Shown here piece after piece: positions 33,172 through 42,609 of a DNA stretch of 64,000 nucleotides. The DNA is from Paenibacillus sp. FSL R7-0345 (GTDB lineage Bacteria; Bacillota; Bacilli; Paenibacillales; Paenibacillaceae): assembly GCF_038595055.1 (NCBI RefSeq), contig NZ_CP152002.1, forward strand, positions 2,090,501 through 2,154,500. Reading direction: 5' to 3'. Position numbers and translations under genes: made by a program. Each line of letters starts with the position of its first letter. Position 1 is the stretch's first letter. The notes below the pieces were generated by a model. The model had not been told where the DNA came from. It saw only the letters and a list, made by a program, of their open reading frames with translations, and made no database searches.

Positions 33172-34068
33172 GATAATGTCACCGTCCGCGTTCTCCCGGG
33201 TACTAAATGAGCCGGAGGCGGGCCGGGCTTTGGCTTCCTTCCGGTACTGAAGCGGAGTCAGCCCGGTTGATTTTTTAAACGTCTTGTTGAAGTGGGAAAG
33301 ATGCTCGAAGCCGACTGCCGAGGCGATTTCCTGGATTTTACCGGCAGAACCGGACAGCAGCCGCTCCGCTTCCCTGACCCGGATATGCACGATATACTCC
33401 CGGAAGTGAAAGCCTGTCAGGCGGTGGAAGACCCTGCTTAAATAAGAGGGGCTAATGAAAAAATGCCCGGCAGTCTGCTCAAGCGTCAGCGACTCGCGGT
33501 AATGATCGCGGATGTAGGTGGCGACTTCTGTTACCAGCTGGTGAAGCGGATGCCTGGTTGCTCCGGCCTGTGAGGTGGTCTCGGAACGCTGAAGCAGAAT
33601 CATCAGCTCCGTCAGCAGTGTGATAATGGACGTCTCATAAAAGGGCCGCTGCAGCCGGCATTCCTCCAGCATCCGGTTCAGCAGGCTTTCCGCCTCATCC
33701 TGTTCACGCAGCGTCAGCCTGAACAGGCGGTAGCCGCGGCTGCTGAACCATTGCGCTCTATTGCGCAGCACCGGCGGGAGCAGGGCCGGGTCATAATTGA
33801 TCAGAATCCGCTCAAATTCAGCGATTTCGGAGCTGGCTGTAGCATGAAGCTCGTTGCCGGGGATGAGGATCAGCTCACCTTTATGAACGGTGACCACCCT
33901 GTCATCGACAAAGTAGACGCGCTCCCCCTCCAGCAGATAATACAGCTCTGTTAACTCGTGGCTGTGCGGGCGCGGCATGGCAGTAATGCCTTTGCGCTTC
34001 ATATGCTGAATGCTGCAGCGCCCGTCTGCAATATGATATTTGGGATTAGGGCTGCTTACGCTGGTCAT
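33154..34068 (-). CDS. AraC-family regulator with cupin sensor
   Basis: 304 residues. An N-terminal cupin (PRPHSHELTELYYLLEGERVYFVDDR...GELILIPGNELHAT) for sugar sensing, then two HTH motifs (LTLEQTAGHFFISPSYLSRVFHRLTG; KIQEIASAVGFEHLSHFNKTFKKSTGLTPLQYRK). Divergent from the pectinesterase gene (72-base gap) and convergent with GH28, so it probably controls the pectin genes around it. Confidence 0.9.
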   Translation of the reverse strand: MTSVSSPNPKYHIADGRCSIQHMKRKGITAMPRPHSHELTELYYLLEGERVYFVDDRVVTVHKGELILIPGNELHATASSEIAEFERILINYDPALLPPVLRNRAQWFSSRGYRLFRLTLREQDEAESLLNRMLEECRLQRPFYETSIITLLTELMILLQRSETTSQAGATRHPLHQLVTEVATYIRDHYRESLTLEQTAGHFFISPSYLSRVFHRLTGFHFREYIVHIRVREAERLLSGSAGKIQEIASAVGFEHLSHFNKTFKKSTGLTPLQYRKEAKARPASGSFSTRENADGDIILTPGE

Positions 34069-34140
34069 GAATCTCCTCTTTTCTACAGGCCGATACGGCT
34101 ATTATAGAATACATTCAGTTGGTTATGAAAGGAGCCGCAC

Positions 34141-35031
34141 ATGCTTATTACCGTTTCAAAAAATAGCGCCGAAGCGTTCAGCAGCCTGCAGGAGGCGCTG
34201 GATTCTATTCCGCCGGAGCAGAGTTCAGCGGTCACCATCCGCATTAAGCCCGGTGTCTATGCAGAAAAAATCACCGTAGGGCAGCATCTGCCTCCCATTC
34301 TGCTGCTCGGTGAGGATTCGCATTCCACGATCCTCAGCTGGCCGGATAACGCGCATACGCTCGGCCCGGACGGCGAGCCGCTTGGTACATTCAGATCGGG
34401 CACGCTGAATGTTTTTGCCGCAGGCTTCACCGCCGAGAATCTGACCGTCCGCAATGCCTCCGGTCCGGGTACAGGCCAGGCGGTAGCCGCTTTTATCGAC
34501 GCAGACCAGGCTGTCTTCCGGCGTGTCCGCCTGCTTGGCGACCAGGACACCCTCTATACCGGCCAAGGCAGACAATATTACGACAATTGCTATATTGAAG
34601 GCGATGTGGATTATATTTTCGGCGCGGCCACCGCTTTGTTCGACCGCTGCGAGCTGCACAACAAGCGCTCCAGAGGCTACATTACAGCTGCTTCCACTCC
34701 GGAAAACACGCGGTTCGGCTATGTCTTTCTGGACTGCCGGATTACCGGCGGCGAGGGTGTAAGTGAAGTGTATCTGGGACGGCCTTGGCGGGACTTTGCC
34801 CGTGTGGCCTTTATCCGCACCATTATGGATGCTTCTGTTACCCCGGAAGGCTGGCACAACTGGGGGCAGCCTGGGCGGGAAACAACAAGCCGTTATGAGG
34901 AATTTGCCAGCAGCGGCCCCGGGGCCAATCCTGAGGCAAGAGTATCCTGGTCCCGGCAGCTGAATGCCGGGGAAGCAGCGGAATACCGGGTGCTGAACGT
35001 CCTCGGCGGCTGGCATCCGGAGGGGTATTAA
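34141..35031 (+). CDS. Pectinesterase, cytoplasmic
   Basis: 296 residues of CE8 pectin methylesterase. Catalytic residues: QDTLYT (about residue 135), GDVDYIFGAA with both aspartates (about 154-157) and LGRPWRDFARV with the arginine (about 211). These remove methyl groups from galacturonate residues. There is no signal peptide, unusual for the family but consistent with the other cytoplasmic enzymes here. GAAAGGAGCCGCAC precedes the ATG. Confidence 0.92.
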   Translation: MLITVSKNSAEAFSSLQEALDSIPPEQSSAVTIRIKPGVYAEKITVGQHLPPILLLGEDSHSTILSWPDNAHTLGPDGEPLGTFRSGTLNVFAAGFTAENLTVRNASGPGTGQAVAAFIDADQAVFRRVRLLGDQDTLYTGQGRQYYDNCYIEGDVDYIFGAATALFDRCELHNKRSRGYITAASTPENTRFGYVFLDCRITGGEGVSEVYLGRPWRDFARVAFIRTIMDASVTPEGWHNWGQPGRETTSRYEEFASSGPGANPEARVSWSRQLNAGEAAEYRVLNVLGGWHPEGY

Positions 35032-35074
35032 ACGCCTGCTTAACGCAGGCTCCACTTGAGGAGGCGGACAACGC

Positions 35075-36100
35075 ATGGATGTATTGCAGCAATATATGAA
35101 CAGGCTGACGGATTCCGCGCCCCGCAGCTCGGCTTACCGGGGGAATGTTCCTTTCAGCGAGTGGAGATCCGGCCTTGCCGCTGCCTTCACGGAGAAGCTG
35201 GGCGGTTTCCCGGAGCGGCACGCGGAGCTTGAACCCGTATTGCTGGAGCGTGTTGCCTGCTCCGGCTATGTCCGGGAGCGGATCGAGATCACCACTTATA
35301 AGGGACTGCGCATGCCGCTGTACCTGCTGATACCGGAGCAGGCTTCTGCCTCCCCGGCGCCTGCCGTTATCGCCGTGCACGGGCACGGCTACGGCAGCCG
35401 GGAGATTACCGGGCTTCATCCGGACGGCTCTGAGCGGCAGAGTGACCCGGGACTGCATAAGGATTTTGCCGTATCCCTGGTCAAAGAGGGATTCGTTGTC
35501 GCCGCGCCGGAGGTGCTTGGCTTCGGTGACCGGCGGCTGGCCGAAGACCGTGCAAGCGGCGAGCCGGGCAAAAACTCCTGCTTCCGCCTGTCCTCCGCAC
35601 TGCTAATGGCAGGGCAGACAATGGCGGGCTACCGCATTTATGAGACGATGCGGGTTGTCGATTATCTCCAGACCCGCAATGAAGTGCACAGCGGGAAGAC
35701 CGGCATTATGGGGATTTCCGGCGGCGGGCTGGTGGCCGGGTTCACAGCGGCGCTCGATGAACGGATCGCCTGCGCGGTAGTCAGCGGTTATGCCAATACG
35801 TTCGCGGCTAGTATTCTCTCGCGGAACCACTGCCTGGATAACTACATTCCGGGGATTCTGCTGGAAGCCGAGATGCCTGATCTGCTGGGCCTGATTGCGC
35901 CGCGCGGACTGTTCCTGGAGTCAGGCGCTGCCGATCCGCTGTTCGGTCCGGAAGGAGCCAGGCAGGCGTTAGCCAGACTGCAGGAGATTTACAGAGCGGC
36001 CGGTCATGCGGGGCAGGTCGGGGCGGATTTTTTCCCGGGCGGGCATGAGATTCACGGCGGGCTGGCGTTTGCGTGGCTGCGCGGGCAGCTTGCCGACTGA
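35075..36100 (+). CDS. Alpha/beta-hydrolase, acetylesterase-like (abhydrolase_7 type)
   Basis: 341 residues. Oxyanion region AVHGHGYGSRE, nucleophile elbow GISGGG (Ser, about residue 214), acid in SGAADPLFG and the catalytic histidine in GGHEIHGG. Related enzymes deacetylate plant polysaccharide fragments. GAGGAGGCGGACAACGC precedes the ATG; the gene follows pectinesterase by 43 bases and precedes GH105 by 35. It may deacetylate pectin or xylan oligomers. Confidence 0.8.
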   Translation: MDVLQQYMNRLTDSAPRSSAYRGNVPFSEWRSGLAAAFTEKLGGFPERHAELEPVLLERVACSGYVRERIEITTYKGLRMPLYLLIPEQASASPAPAVIAVHGHGYGSREITGLHPDGSERQSDPGLHKDFAVSLVKEGFVVAAPEVLGFGDRRLAEDRASGEPGKNSCFRLSSALLMAGQTMAGYRIYETMRVVDYLQTRNEVHSGKTGIMGISGGGLVAGFTAALDERIACAVVSGYANTFAASILSRNHCLDNYIPGILLEAEMPDLLGLIAPRGLFLESGAADPLFGPEGARQALARLQEIYRAAGHAGQVGADFFPGGHEIHGGLAFAWLRGQLAD

Positions 36101-36135
36101 CTTATATGCAAGATAAACGACAGGAGGAATGAAGA

Positions 36136-37263
36136 ATGCCTACAACCGAAGTGAGTACCCTGAGCTGGTCCCGCAGGATTGCGGACACCATCCTCGGGCA
36201 GTGTAATGAGCAAGGTGAGCATGCTTATCTGCTGGAGCGCTGGGCTTATGTTCCGGGGATGATGCAGCTGGCAATGGCCAGAGCCGGGATTCAGCTGGGT
36301 GAGCCGGAGTATTTCGATTATATGCAGCGGCATATGGACAGCTTCATCGGGGAGAACGGCTCAATCCGGACATACCGGCTGGAAGAATACAACCTCGACC
36401 AGATCAACCAGGGCAAAAATCTGTTCCTGCTCTACCAGAAAACCGGAGAGCAGCGCTACGCCGAAGCCGCCCACCTGCTGGCAGCGCAGCTGATCAGCCA
36501 TCCCCGCACCTCGGAAGGCGGCTTCTGGCACAAAAAGGTCTATCCGTTCCAGATGTGGCTGGACGGCTTATATATGGCTTCACCGTTCCTGGCCCAGTTC
36601 GGCGCAGTCTTCCAGCGTCCCGAGCTGATCGACGAGGCGGCCCGCCAGCTGCTGCTGATCGAGCGCCGGACCCGCGATCCCCGTACCGGGCTGCTGTATC
36701 ACGGCTGGGATGAATCGAAGGAGCAGGAATGGGCCGATTCCACGACAGGCTTATCCTCCCACTTCTGGAGCCGGGCGATGGGCTGGTATGTAATGGCTTG
36801 CGTAGACTGCCTGGAGCACTTCCCGGTGACCCATCCGCAGCGCGGGACCATTATCGGCATTTTCCAGCGGGTGTGCGGTGCGCTTCTGGAGGTGCAGGAC
36901 AAAGAGACTGGCCTCTGGTATCAGGTGCTGGATCAGGCGGGACGCAAGGGCAACTACCTGGAAGCGACCGGCTCAACCATGTTCGTCTATGCCATGGCTA
37001 AAGGTCTGAGACTGGGCTATCTGGAGCGTTCTTTTAGAGAAGGTATGCTGAAAGGCTATGACGGAATCATGAAGCATCTGGTCACAGAGGACAACGAAGG
37101 TCTTCATCTGCATAAAATCTGCAACGGAGCCGGACTCAGCAAAGACCGCAACGGTTCTTATGACTACTACATTTCTGAGGCAGTTGTTTCAGATACCCCG
37201 ATGGGAGTGGGGCCGCTATTGCTGGCATCGCTGGAGGTGGAGAACTATGGGGACGGGCATTAG
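36136..37263 (+). CDS. GH105 unsaturated rhamnogalacturonyl hydrolase (YesR/YteR-like)
   Basis: 375 residues of an (alpha/alpha)6 barrel. EEYNLDQINQGKNLFLLYQKTG holds the first catalytic-site Asp (about residue 87), MWLDGLYMASPF the acid Asp (about 142), and HFWSRAMGWY is characteristic. Such enzymes release unsaturated galacturonate from lyase products of rhamnogalacturonan I in the cytoplasm. ACAGGAGGAATGAAGA precedes the ATG. Its last 17 bases overlap the next gene. Confidence 0.92.
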   Translation: MPTTEVSTLSWSRRIADTILGQCNEQGEHAYLLERWAYVPGMMQLAMARAGIQLGEPEYFDYMQRHMDSFIGENGSIRTYRLEEYNLDQINQGKNLFLLYQKTGEQRYAEAAHLLAAQLISHPRTSEGGFWHKKVYPFQMWLDGLYMASPFLAQFGAVFQRPELIDEAARQLLLIERRTRDPRTGLLYHGWDESKEQEWADSTTGLSSHFWSRAMGWYVMACVDCLEHFPVTHPQRGTIIGIFQRVCGALLEVQDKETGLWYQVLDQAGRKGNYLEATGSTMFVYAMAKGLRLGYLERSFREGMLKGYDGIMKHLVTEDNEGLHLHKICNGAGLSKDRNGSYDYYISEAVVSDTPMGVGPLLLASLEVENYGDGH

Positions 37264-39286
37264 ACAACAGCCGGAACAATCTGAGCAGCAGGCGGGATAC
37301 CGTTACAACTTCACCAGCGTCCCGAAGGCCGGATATGTAACGGTTCCCTACGACCGGGAGACCGGTGCAGTGCGGTATGAGGATACCGGCAGTTACGGAT
37401 TTGTGGAGCAGACCGGTGCCTTGCCGCCGCGCCGGGTGAACCGTGCGCAGATTTCGGCTGCTCATGGAGGATTCGAGTTGAGTGAGCCGGAGGCAGACAG
37501 CGGGACGGAAGTGCAGAGTGGGGAGCCAGGCAGTCATGGCAGCGGCGGCATGGCTTTTCGTGTCAAGCTTCCCCGCGGTGCCTATAAGGTTCAGGTCACG
37601 CTGAGCTCTGCCCCTGAGGATACAATCATCGCCGTTTCCGGCATGAACGCTGACGCGCTCAGCCAGGCGGAGTACTGGGACGCAGCCCGGCTTGTGCCGA
37701 ACCTTACCCGGCCGCAAACTCAGGGGAAGATCTGGTCATACGACTATGTAAGCGGCCGCGAGTATCTGGATATTGAGCTCGAGCCGCGGCGGCCGGGTGT
37801 GACGGTGGGGATTGCGGAGCTGGTACTGATGCCAATCGGGCGCAAGCACCGTACCGTTGCGGAACTGCCGGTTATTTTTACACTCGGGGATTCGACGGTA
37901 AAATCATATGTGTTCGAGGAAGCGCCGATGTCCGGCTGGGGCCAGGTATTCGGCAAGCTTTTTGACGGGGAAAAGGTTCAGGTAGTCAATTACTCACAGG
38001 GCGGACGCTCCTTCAAAAGCGCACATAACGAGGGGCGGTTCAACGACATTCTGCTGACCGGCAGGGCAGGCGATTATCTTCTGATCCAGTTCGGCCATAA
38101 CGACGAGTCAGAGGATGAGGAGCAAAGGTTCGGCAGAGGCTCGACCGAGGAAATGTACCGTACCTATGTGGAGGAAATTTATATTCCGGCTGTACGCGAA
38201 CGGGGGATGATTCCTGTACTGCTGACCCCAATGTCGAGGACAGACGGAGCGGCGCAGCCGGGGCATGTATATAAGGATTCTTTTGCGGAGCGGAAATTCC
38301 CCGTTATCCTCAGAGAACTGGCCGGGAAGCTTGGAGTCCCGCTCATCGACCTGAATAAGGCCAGCCTGGAGTATTACAATGAGCTTGGAGTTGAAGCGGT
38401 AACGGCGATTTTTATGTCGGTTGAAGCCGGAGAGACACCGGGCAAAACCAATGACGGCAGCTACGCGGGCGGCCACCCCTCCTCCAAAAATGACGGCACC
38501 CACTACAAGGAAGCCCTGTCCAAGCAGTTTGCCCGGATGGTTGTTACGCTGATTGCTGAGCTGGGAAAAGAGGGGGATGCCGACGCAGCCCGGATTGCTG
38601 GTATGCTGAAGCCTACGGTGCATGCAGCTATACGGTCGCAGGACTGGTCAGCTGTGTATCCCGAGATTACCCCCGATATCGTGTCCGGCCCTGGCGCGTA
38701 TTACCGGAATCAGATTGAGAAGCTGATTCAGCTGGGTGTGCTTGGTACAGATGAGGAAGGCCGGTTTAACCCGGAAGGCCTGATTACTGTTGGGGAGTCT
38801 GCAGCAGCACTGGGTAAAGTAATGAAGCTTGATCCTGCGGTGCTGGCAGACTATACGTCTGTGGCTGGAGCAGACGCGTTGACGAGGGAAGTGATGGGCG
38901 TCATGCTCTGGGATGCTTATCAGGCAGCTTTTACCGGGAAGCCGCGCTTTATGACCGATTATAACGGGGATGCCCTGGGCCCGGACGATCCCGGCTATGC
39001 CCCTTATCTGCCCCCGGAGCAGAGAGGGATCATGTATTACCCGCTTGTCTCCTTTGAGCAGCTGACGGATACGGATCAGGTTGACCCGGAGCTGCTGCCC
39101 AAGATCGAAGCTGCTTACAAGCGGGGACTCTTCCGAGCGGAAAAAGGAATCCGGCGGGGCGAGCTGTCTTACGCTGACGCACTTGAGCCCAAGCTGCCGG
39201 TTACCCGGGCCAAAGCCGCCAAGGCTTTGTATTATATGTGGGTGCTGATCCACCCGGTAAATGTGGAGAACCATGTGCTGCTGTAA
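37247..39286 (+). CDS. Rhamnogalacturonan acetylesterase (SGNH) with SLH-like C-terminal region
   Basis: 679 residues from ATG 37247 (CTGGAGGTGGAGAACT upstream; the frame opens at 37160 but without a site). Residues 1-200 are a beta-rich module with a PFAM-like carbohydrate-binding look, residues 205-450 the SGNH esterase: FTLGDSTVKSY (nucleophile Ser), YSQGGRS, QFGHNDES and GTHYKEALSKQFA (catalytic His). Residues about 470-679 look like two or three degenerate SLH repeats (IEKLIQLGVLGTDEEGRFNP; LPVTRAKAAKALYYMW). No signal peptide is seen, which is odd if the SLH-like part binds cell wall. It deacetylates galacturonate residues, working with GH105. Confidence 0.85.
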   Translation: MGTGIRQQPEQSEQQAGYRYNFTSVPKAGYVTVPYDRETGAVRYEDTGSYGFVEQTGALPPRRVNRAQISAAHGGFELSEPEADSGTEVQSGEPGSHGSGGMAFRVKLPRGAYKVQVTLSSAPEDTIIAVSGMNADALSQAEYWDAARLVPNLTRPQTQGKIWSYDYVSGREYLDIELEPRRPGVTVGIAELVLMPIGRKHRTVAELPVIFTLGDSTVKSYVFEEAPMSGWGQVFGKLFDGEKVQVVNYSQGGRSFKSAHNEGRFNDILLTGRAGDYLLIQFGHNDESEDEEQRFGRGSTEEMYRTYVEEIYIPAVRERGMIPVLLTPMSRTDGAAQPGHVYKDSFAERKFPVILRELAGKLGVPLIDLNKASLEYYNELGVEAVTAIFMSVEAGETPGKTNDGSYAGGHPSSKNDGTHYKEALSKQFARMVVTLIAELGKEGDADAARIAGMLKPTVHAAIRSQDWSAVYPEITPDIVSGPGAYYRNQIEKLIQLGVLGTDEEGRFNPEGLITVGESAAALGKVMKLDPAVLADYTSVAGADALTREVMGVMLWDAYQAAFTGKPRFMTDYNGDALGPDDPGYAPYLPPEQRGIMYYPLVSFEQLTDTDQVDPELLPKIEAAYKRGLFRAEKGIRRGELSYADALEPKLPVTRAKAAKALYYMWVLIHPVNVENHVLL

Positions 39287-39311
39287 TGTAGCGGATGGCC
39301 ACGTGGAGCTG

Positions 39312-39353
39312 CCTGCTCTTCCCCTTTAGAGGGGGAGGGGCAGGATTTTTTTG
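39312..39353 (+). terminator. Intrinsic terminator at the end of the pectin operon
   Basis: CCTGCTCTTCCCC, TTTAGA loop, GGGGGAGGGGCAGG then ATTTTTTTG. Confidence 0.85.
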
Positions 39354-39377
39354 CTGAGGAGAGTTGAGTTTGCTGAT

Positions 39378-39564
39378 ATAGCTGCAGTTTGTGCAACTAA
39401 AACGAGCAAAAATGGGTGTCTTCGCGATATAAGTGTAGTTTGTGCAGCTAAATTTGCCCGGATTAGGCTATATAGGCTTTTTTCGGCTTTTTAAGTGTAC
39501 GGAGTGCAGTTAAACGGATTTTGCGGAAAAAAAGGGCTGTTTTAGTTGTACAAAGTGCAGTTAA
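39378..39564. repeat. Cluster of four dispersed palindromic repeat units
   Basis: Units at 39378-39402, 39429-39453, 39491-39514 and 39541-39564, such as TTAAGTGTACGGAGTGCAGTTAAA. Starts are 51, 62 and 50 bases apart. The segment between the second and third units resembles the complement of that between units at 6551 and 6611, so the two clusters are inverted copies of one composite repeat. The gap 39287-39649 holds only the terminator and this cluster. Confidence 0.8.
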
Positions 39565-39649
39565 GACTGGTAGGAAGGGCCGGAAGCGGTATGTGCAGAC
39601 CCCGGCGGCAAGTGTGTGCAGAGATCACCCGGATACGTGGTGGAGAAAA

Positions 39650-40141
39650 TCAGCTTTTGGTGACGGCCTGAGACTGAATGTACTGCTCCATCTGCTTCTT
39701 ATGGTGCTTGTCGTGAGGGAGGAAGCCCCGCAGGTGTCCGCGGCAGCTGAATGTTTTGCCATCCCCGTCCTTATACGTCCGCATAAAATCCTCATCGCAG
39801 ATATCGGTCATTTCGGCAACAATCAGGCCCCGGTACAGCACAAACTGCCGGATTACCTCCTGCACGGTTACGGTCTGTGCATACTCGATCGCCCGGGCGT
39901 TGAACTCGCTGAAGTTCAGATGCTTCGCGGTCACCGGCTGACCTTCTTTTACTTTCGCAAAAGCCTCCTCGTAGAAGTACTGATCCCAGCGCATCATGTG
40001 GCAGAGCAGCTCTTTAAGTGACCATTTACCGTCCCTGATTGGATTTTCCCATAGGGTAACGTCTAAAGTTTCCAGTGACTGGACATAGGGGATAAATGAG
40101 TGAAATTCGGCTACCAGCTGAGCGTTTGTTTTTGGTGCCAT
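39650..40141 (-). CDS. DinB/ClbS-like four-helix protein
   Basis: 163 residues. TNAQLVAEFHSFIPYVQSL, WSLKELLCHMMRWDQYFYEEA and FLPHDKHHKKQMEQYI fit the four-helix DinB/DUF1706 superfamily, whose histidines bind metal (LCHMMRWD, PHDKHHKK). Members include thiol-dependent detoxification enzymes and the colibactin hydrolase ClbS, so the name gives no firm function. ATG 40141 follows GGAGGATTACTTTG. It stands alone, divergent from the AraC/GyrI gene. Confidence 0.75.
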   Translation of the reverse strand: MAPKTNAQLVAEFHSFIPYVQSLETLDVTLWENPIRDGKWSLKELLCHMMRWDQYFYEEAFAKVKEGQPVTAKHLNFSEFNARAIEYAQTVTVQEVIRQFVLYRGLIVAEMTDICDEDFMRTYKDGDGKTFSCRGHLRGFLPHDKHHKKQMEQYIQSQAVTKS

Positions 40142-40331
40142 CAAAGTAATCCTCCTGCATATAGGGTTTATTGGTTATATTTCTTATGCTGACTATACCT
40201 CATGTAACTTGACCACAGTGCGTCAGGTTTAATAATGCTGCGTGAATCTCCATTCCAGCAAAACAGGAACAGTCCTCCGGGCGGCGGGTTGCTATAATAA
40301 AAGTACCGTACGGGAAAGGCTGGGCTGCTCA

Positions 40332-41219
40332 GTGAACTACAGTAAGGATATAGAACGATGCATCGATTATATTGAGGAAAATATTAAGGAAAATCTGACT
40401 GCGGAAGGGATCGCCGCTGTGGCCGGTTATTCGTTGTATCATTTTTGCCGCGTGTTCAGCCTGTGTAAGGAGATGACGGTGATGGAATACGTGCGCAGCC
40501 GGAAGCTGTCTTTGGCGGCAGTGGAGCTGTTCAGCGGACGGAGTGTGACGGAGATTGCGCTGGATTACGGGTTTGAAACCCCGGGAGGCTTCACAAAAGC
40601 GTTCCGCAAGGCTCACGGTTACACCCCCTCGCAATATGCAGCGCGGATGGCCGGGTATCTTCAGAACGGTCCCGAATTTGAGATCGGAGGGTATGTAATG
40701 AATCCTGTTTTTGTGACTAAGCCGGCTTTCAAGACAGCTGGCTACGGCATTGAGACGAATGTGGCAGACAGCAGCTATACAAAGGATATTGCTTCGTTCT
40801 GGAGCCAGTATGAAGGGGAGAATCTGGAAGCCAAAGTGTACAGTATTCTTAATCCGCCAAGACACGGTGAAGTAGGGCTGTGTGTGCCGGCCTCAGGTGA
40901 CAGAAATGCTGTGTATCTGCTGGGCGTAATCGTCGAAGATTTCTCTAGCGTGACGCCGGATATGCTGACTGTGGAGGTACCGGCCGCAGAGTATGCGGTG
41001 TTCACCACACCACCGGTGGACGGAACAGAGAATGGCGATCCGGATGTGTTCGTGCAGGTGATCAGGAGCACCTGGAAATATATTTTTGAGGAGTGGTTCC
41101 CGGCCAGCGGCTATGAGTTTGACGAGGATAAGCTGGACTTCGAGTTCTACGATGAGCGCTGCCATTCGCGGGTGGATACGGTGATGGAGATTTACATTCC
41201 TGTGAGGGTGCGGGCGTGA
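40332..41219 (+). CDS. AraC-family regulator with GyrI-like effector domain
   Basis: About 295 residues. VNYSKDIERCIDYIEENIKENLTAEGIAAVAGYSLYHFCRVF and TEIALDYGFETPGGFTKAFRKAHGYTPSQYA are the two HTH motifs; residues about 115-295 are a GyrI/SHV-like small-molecule domain (FKTAGYGIETNV, YEFDEDKLDFEFYDE, MEIYIPV). Such Rob/BmrR-like proteins answer hydrophobic compounds. GTG 40332 aligns with the usual family start; the frame opens at ATG 40242 and would add 30 unconserved residues. Confidence 0.85.
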   Translation: MNYSKDIERCIDYIEENIKENLTAEGIAAVAGYSLYHFCRVFSLCKEMTVMEYVRSRKLSLAAVELFSGRSVTEIALDYGFETPGGFTKAFRKAHGYTPSQYAARMAGYLQNGPEFEIGGYVMNPVFVTKPAFKTAGYGIETNVADSSYTKDIASFWSQYEGENLEAKVYSILNPPRHGEVGLCVPASGDRNAVYLLGVIVEDFSSVTPDMLTVEVPAAEYAVFTTPPVDGTENGDPDVFVQVIRSTWKYIFEEWFPASGYEFDEDKLDFEFYDERCHSRVDTVMEIYIPVRVRA

Positions 41220-41309
41220 AAATCGGACTTTAACGTTGTTGCTGCGGGGCAAATACTGTCCGGGTGAAGGGGCTGCACTGCGGGAATGTTTGGGCTTCCG
41301 GCCGGATCA

Positions 41310-41390
41310 GGCCCGCGACGCACGGAACCCGTGCTGGCGGGCCATTGCTGTGAGCTGCTGCCTGCAAAGCAATTGGCAAACGTTTTTTTC
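41310..41390 (+). other. Stable hairpin followed at a distance by a T-run
   Basis: GGCCCGC/GCGGGCC (41310-41316 and 41337-41343) with inner GCACGG/CCGTGC forms a strong stem; a T7 run stands about 40 bases on. It may end the AraC/GyrI gene or be a leader structure. The rest of 41220-41475 shows nothing else. Confidence 0.35.
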
Positions 41391-41475
41391 GTAAGATCAT
41401 CTAATACCAATCATTCCCGGCGGAATCTATAATGGGTTAGGATATATACCTATTGCTGAAAGGGATGTTCTGCAA

Positions 41476-42435
41476 ATGCCATTAGTAGATATGCCGCTAG
41501 AACAGTTAAAACAATACCAGGGAAGAAACCCGCGTCCGGCTGACTTCGACGCTTACTGGGAACGCGCGCTGGAGGAGCTTGCTGCAGTTGAAGCGCAGCT
41601 TGAGCTGATTCCGAGTCCTTTTCAGACGCCGCAGGCGGAATGCTTTGATCTGTACTTTACGGGAGTACGCGGTGCGCGTATCCATGCCAAATACCTTCGT
41701 CCGAGAGCGGTAAGTACGCCGCAGCCGGCGGTTTTGCAGTTCCACGGATATACCGGTGATTCCGGCGAGTGGCAGGATAAGCTGGCGTATGTCTCGCTGG
41801 GCTTTTCGGTGCTGGCACTGGACTGCCGCGGGCAGGGAGGGTTGTCTGAAGATACAGGCGGTGTGAAAGGCAACACGCATAACGGGCATATTATCCGCGG
41901 ACTGGACGATCATCCGGATAATCTGCTGTTCCGCCACATTTATCTGGATACCGTGCGTCTGGCTCAAATTGCGCTTGAGCTTCCCGGAGTAGATCCGGAG
42001 CGGGTGTATGCCATGGGCGGGTCGCAGGGCGGAGCTCTGACCATCGCTTGTGCCGCACTCGAGCCGCGTGTGAAAAAAGCTGCAACTACCTATCCGTTCC
42101 TCTGTGACTATAAGCGTGTATGGGAAATGGATCTGGCCAAGGATGCATACCACGAGCTGAGCATCTATTTCCGCAAGTTCGATCCGCTGCATGAGCGGGA
42201 GGACGAGGTGTTTGAGAAGCTGGGTTATATCGACCTGCAGCATCTGGCGTCCCGTATTCAAGGTGAGGTGCTGTTCATCACGGGGCTAATGGATACCATC
42301 TGCCCGCCATCCACCCAGTTTGCCGCCTACAACAAAATCACCGCAACCAAGGAGCTGGTCGTCTATCCGGACTTCGGGCATGAATATCTGCCCGGCAGCG
42401 GCGACCGGACGATGCAGTTTTTGCTGGGGGAATAG
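41476..42435 (+). CDS. CE7 acetylxylan esterase / cephalosporin-C deacetylase
   Basis: 319 residues. The family motifs are all present: RGQGG (about residue 118), GGSQGG with the nucleophile Ser (about 180), TGLMDTICPPST with the Asp (about 270) and YPDFGHEYLPG with the His (about 300). These hexameric esterases deacetylate short xylo-oligosaccharides inside the cell, fitting the GH43 enzyme further left. No signal peptide. GAAAGGGATGTTCTGCAA precedes the ATG. A shared terminator separates it from spoVR. Confidence 0.93.
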   Translation: MPLVDMPLEQLKQYQGRNPRPADFDAYWERALEELAAVEAQLELIPSPFQTPQAECFDLYFTGVRGARIHAKYLRPRAVSTPQPAVLQFHGYTGDSGEWQDKLAYVSLGFSVLALDCRGQGGLSEDTGGVKGNTHNGHIIRGLDDHPDNLLFRHIYLDTVRLAQIALELPGVDPERVYAMGGSQGGALTIACAALEPRVKKAATTYPFLCDYKRVWEMDLAKDAYHELSIYFRKFDPLHEREDEVFEKLGYIDLQHLASRIQGEVLFITGLMDTICPPSTQFAAYNKITATKELVVYPDFGHEYLPGSGDRTMQFLLGE

Positions 42436-42535
42436 CTGCCTGCGTTAGAAAAGCTGAGTGCGGGTAAGCAGACAGCCTGCTGACAGATCCGTTCAGCCCC
42501 GTACATTTGGCTTAGATGAATGCAATATTAACAGT

Positions 42536-42590
42536 AAAGGCACTATCATTGGCCCAATTAAGGAAATGGCCAGCTGATAGTGCCTTTTTA
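42536..42590. terminator. Bidirectional terminator between CE7 and spoVR
   Basis: AAAGGCACTATCA (42536-42548) pairs with TGATAGTGCCTTT (42575-42587), plus inner TGGCC/GGCCA. Ends both convergent genes. Confidence 0.85.
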
Positions 42591-42609
42591 ACCGCTTGTA
42601 AGTCTTAAC

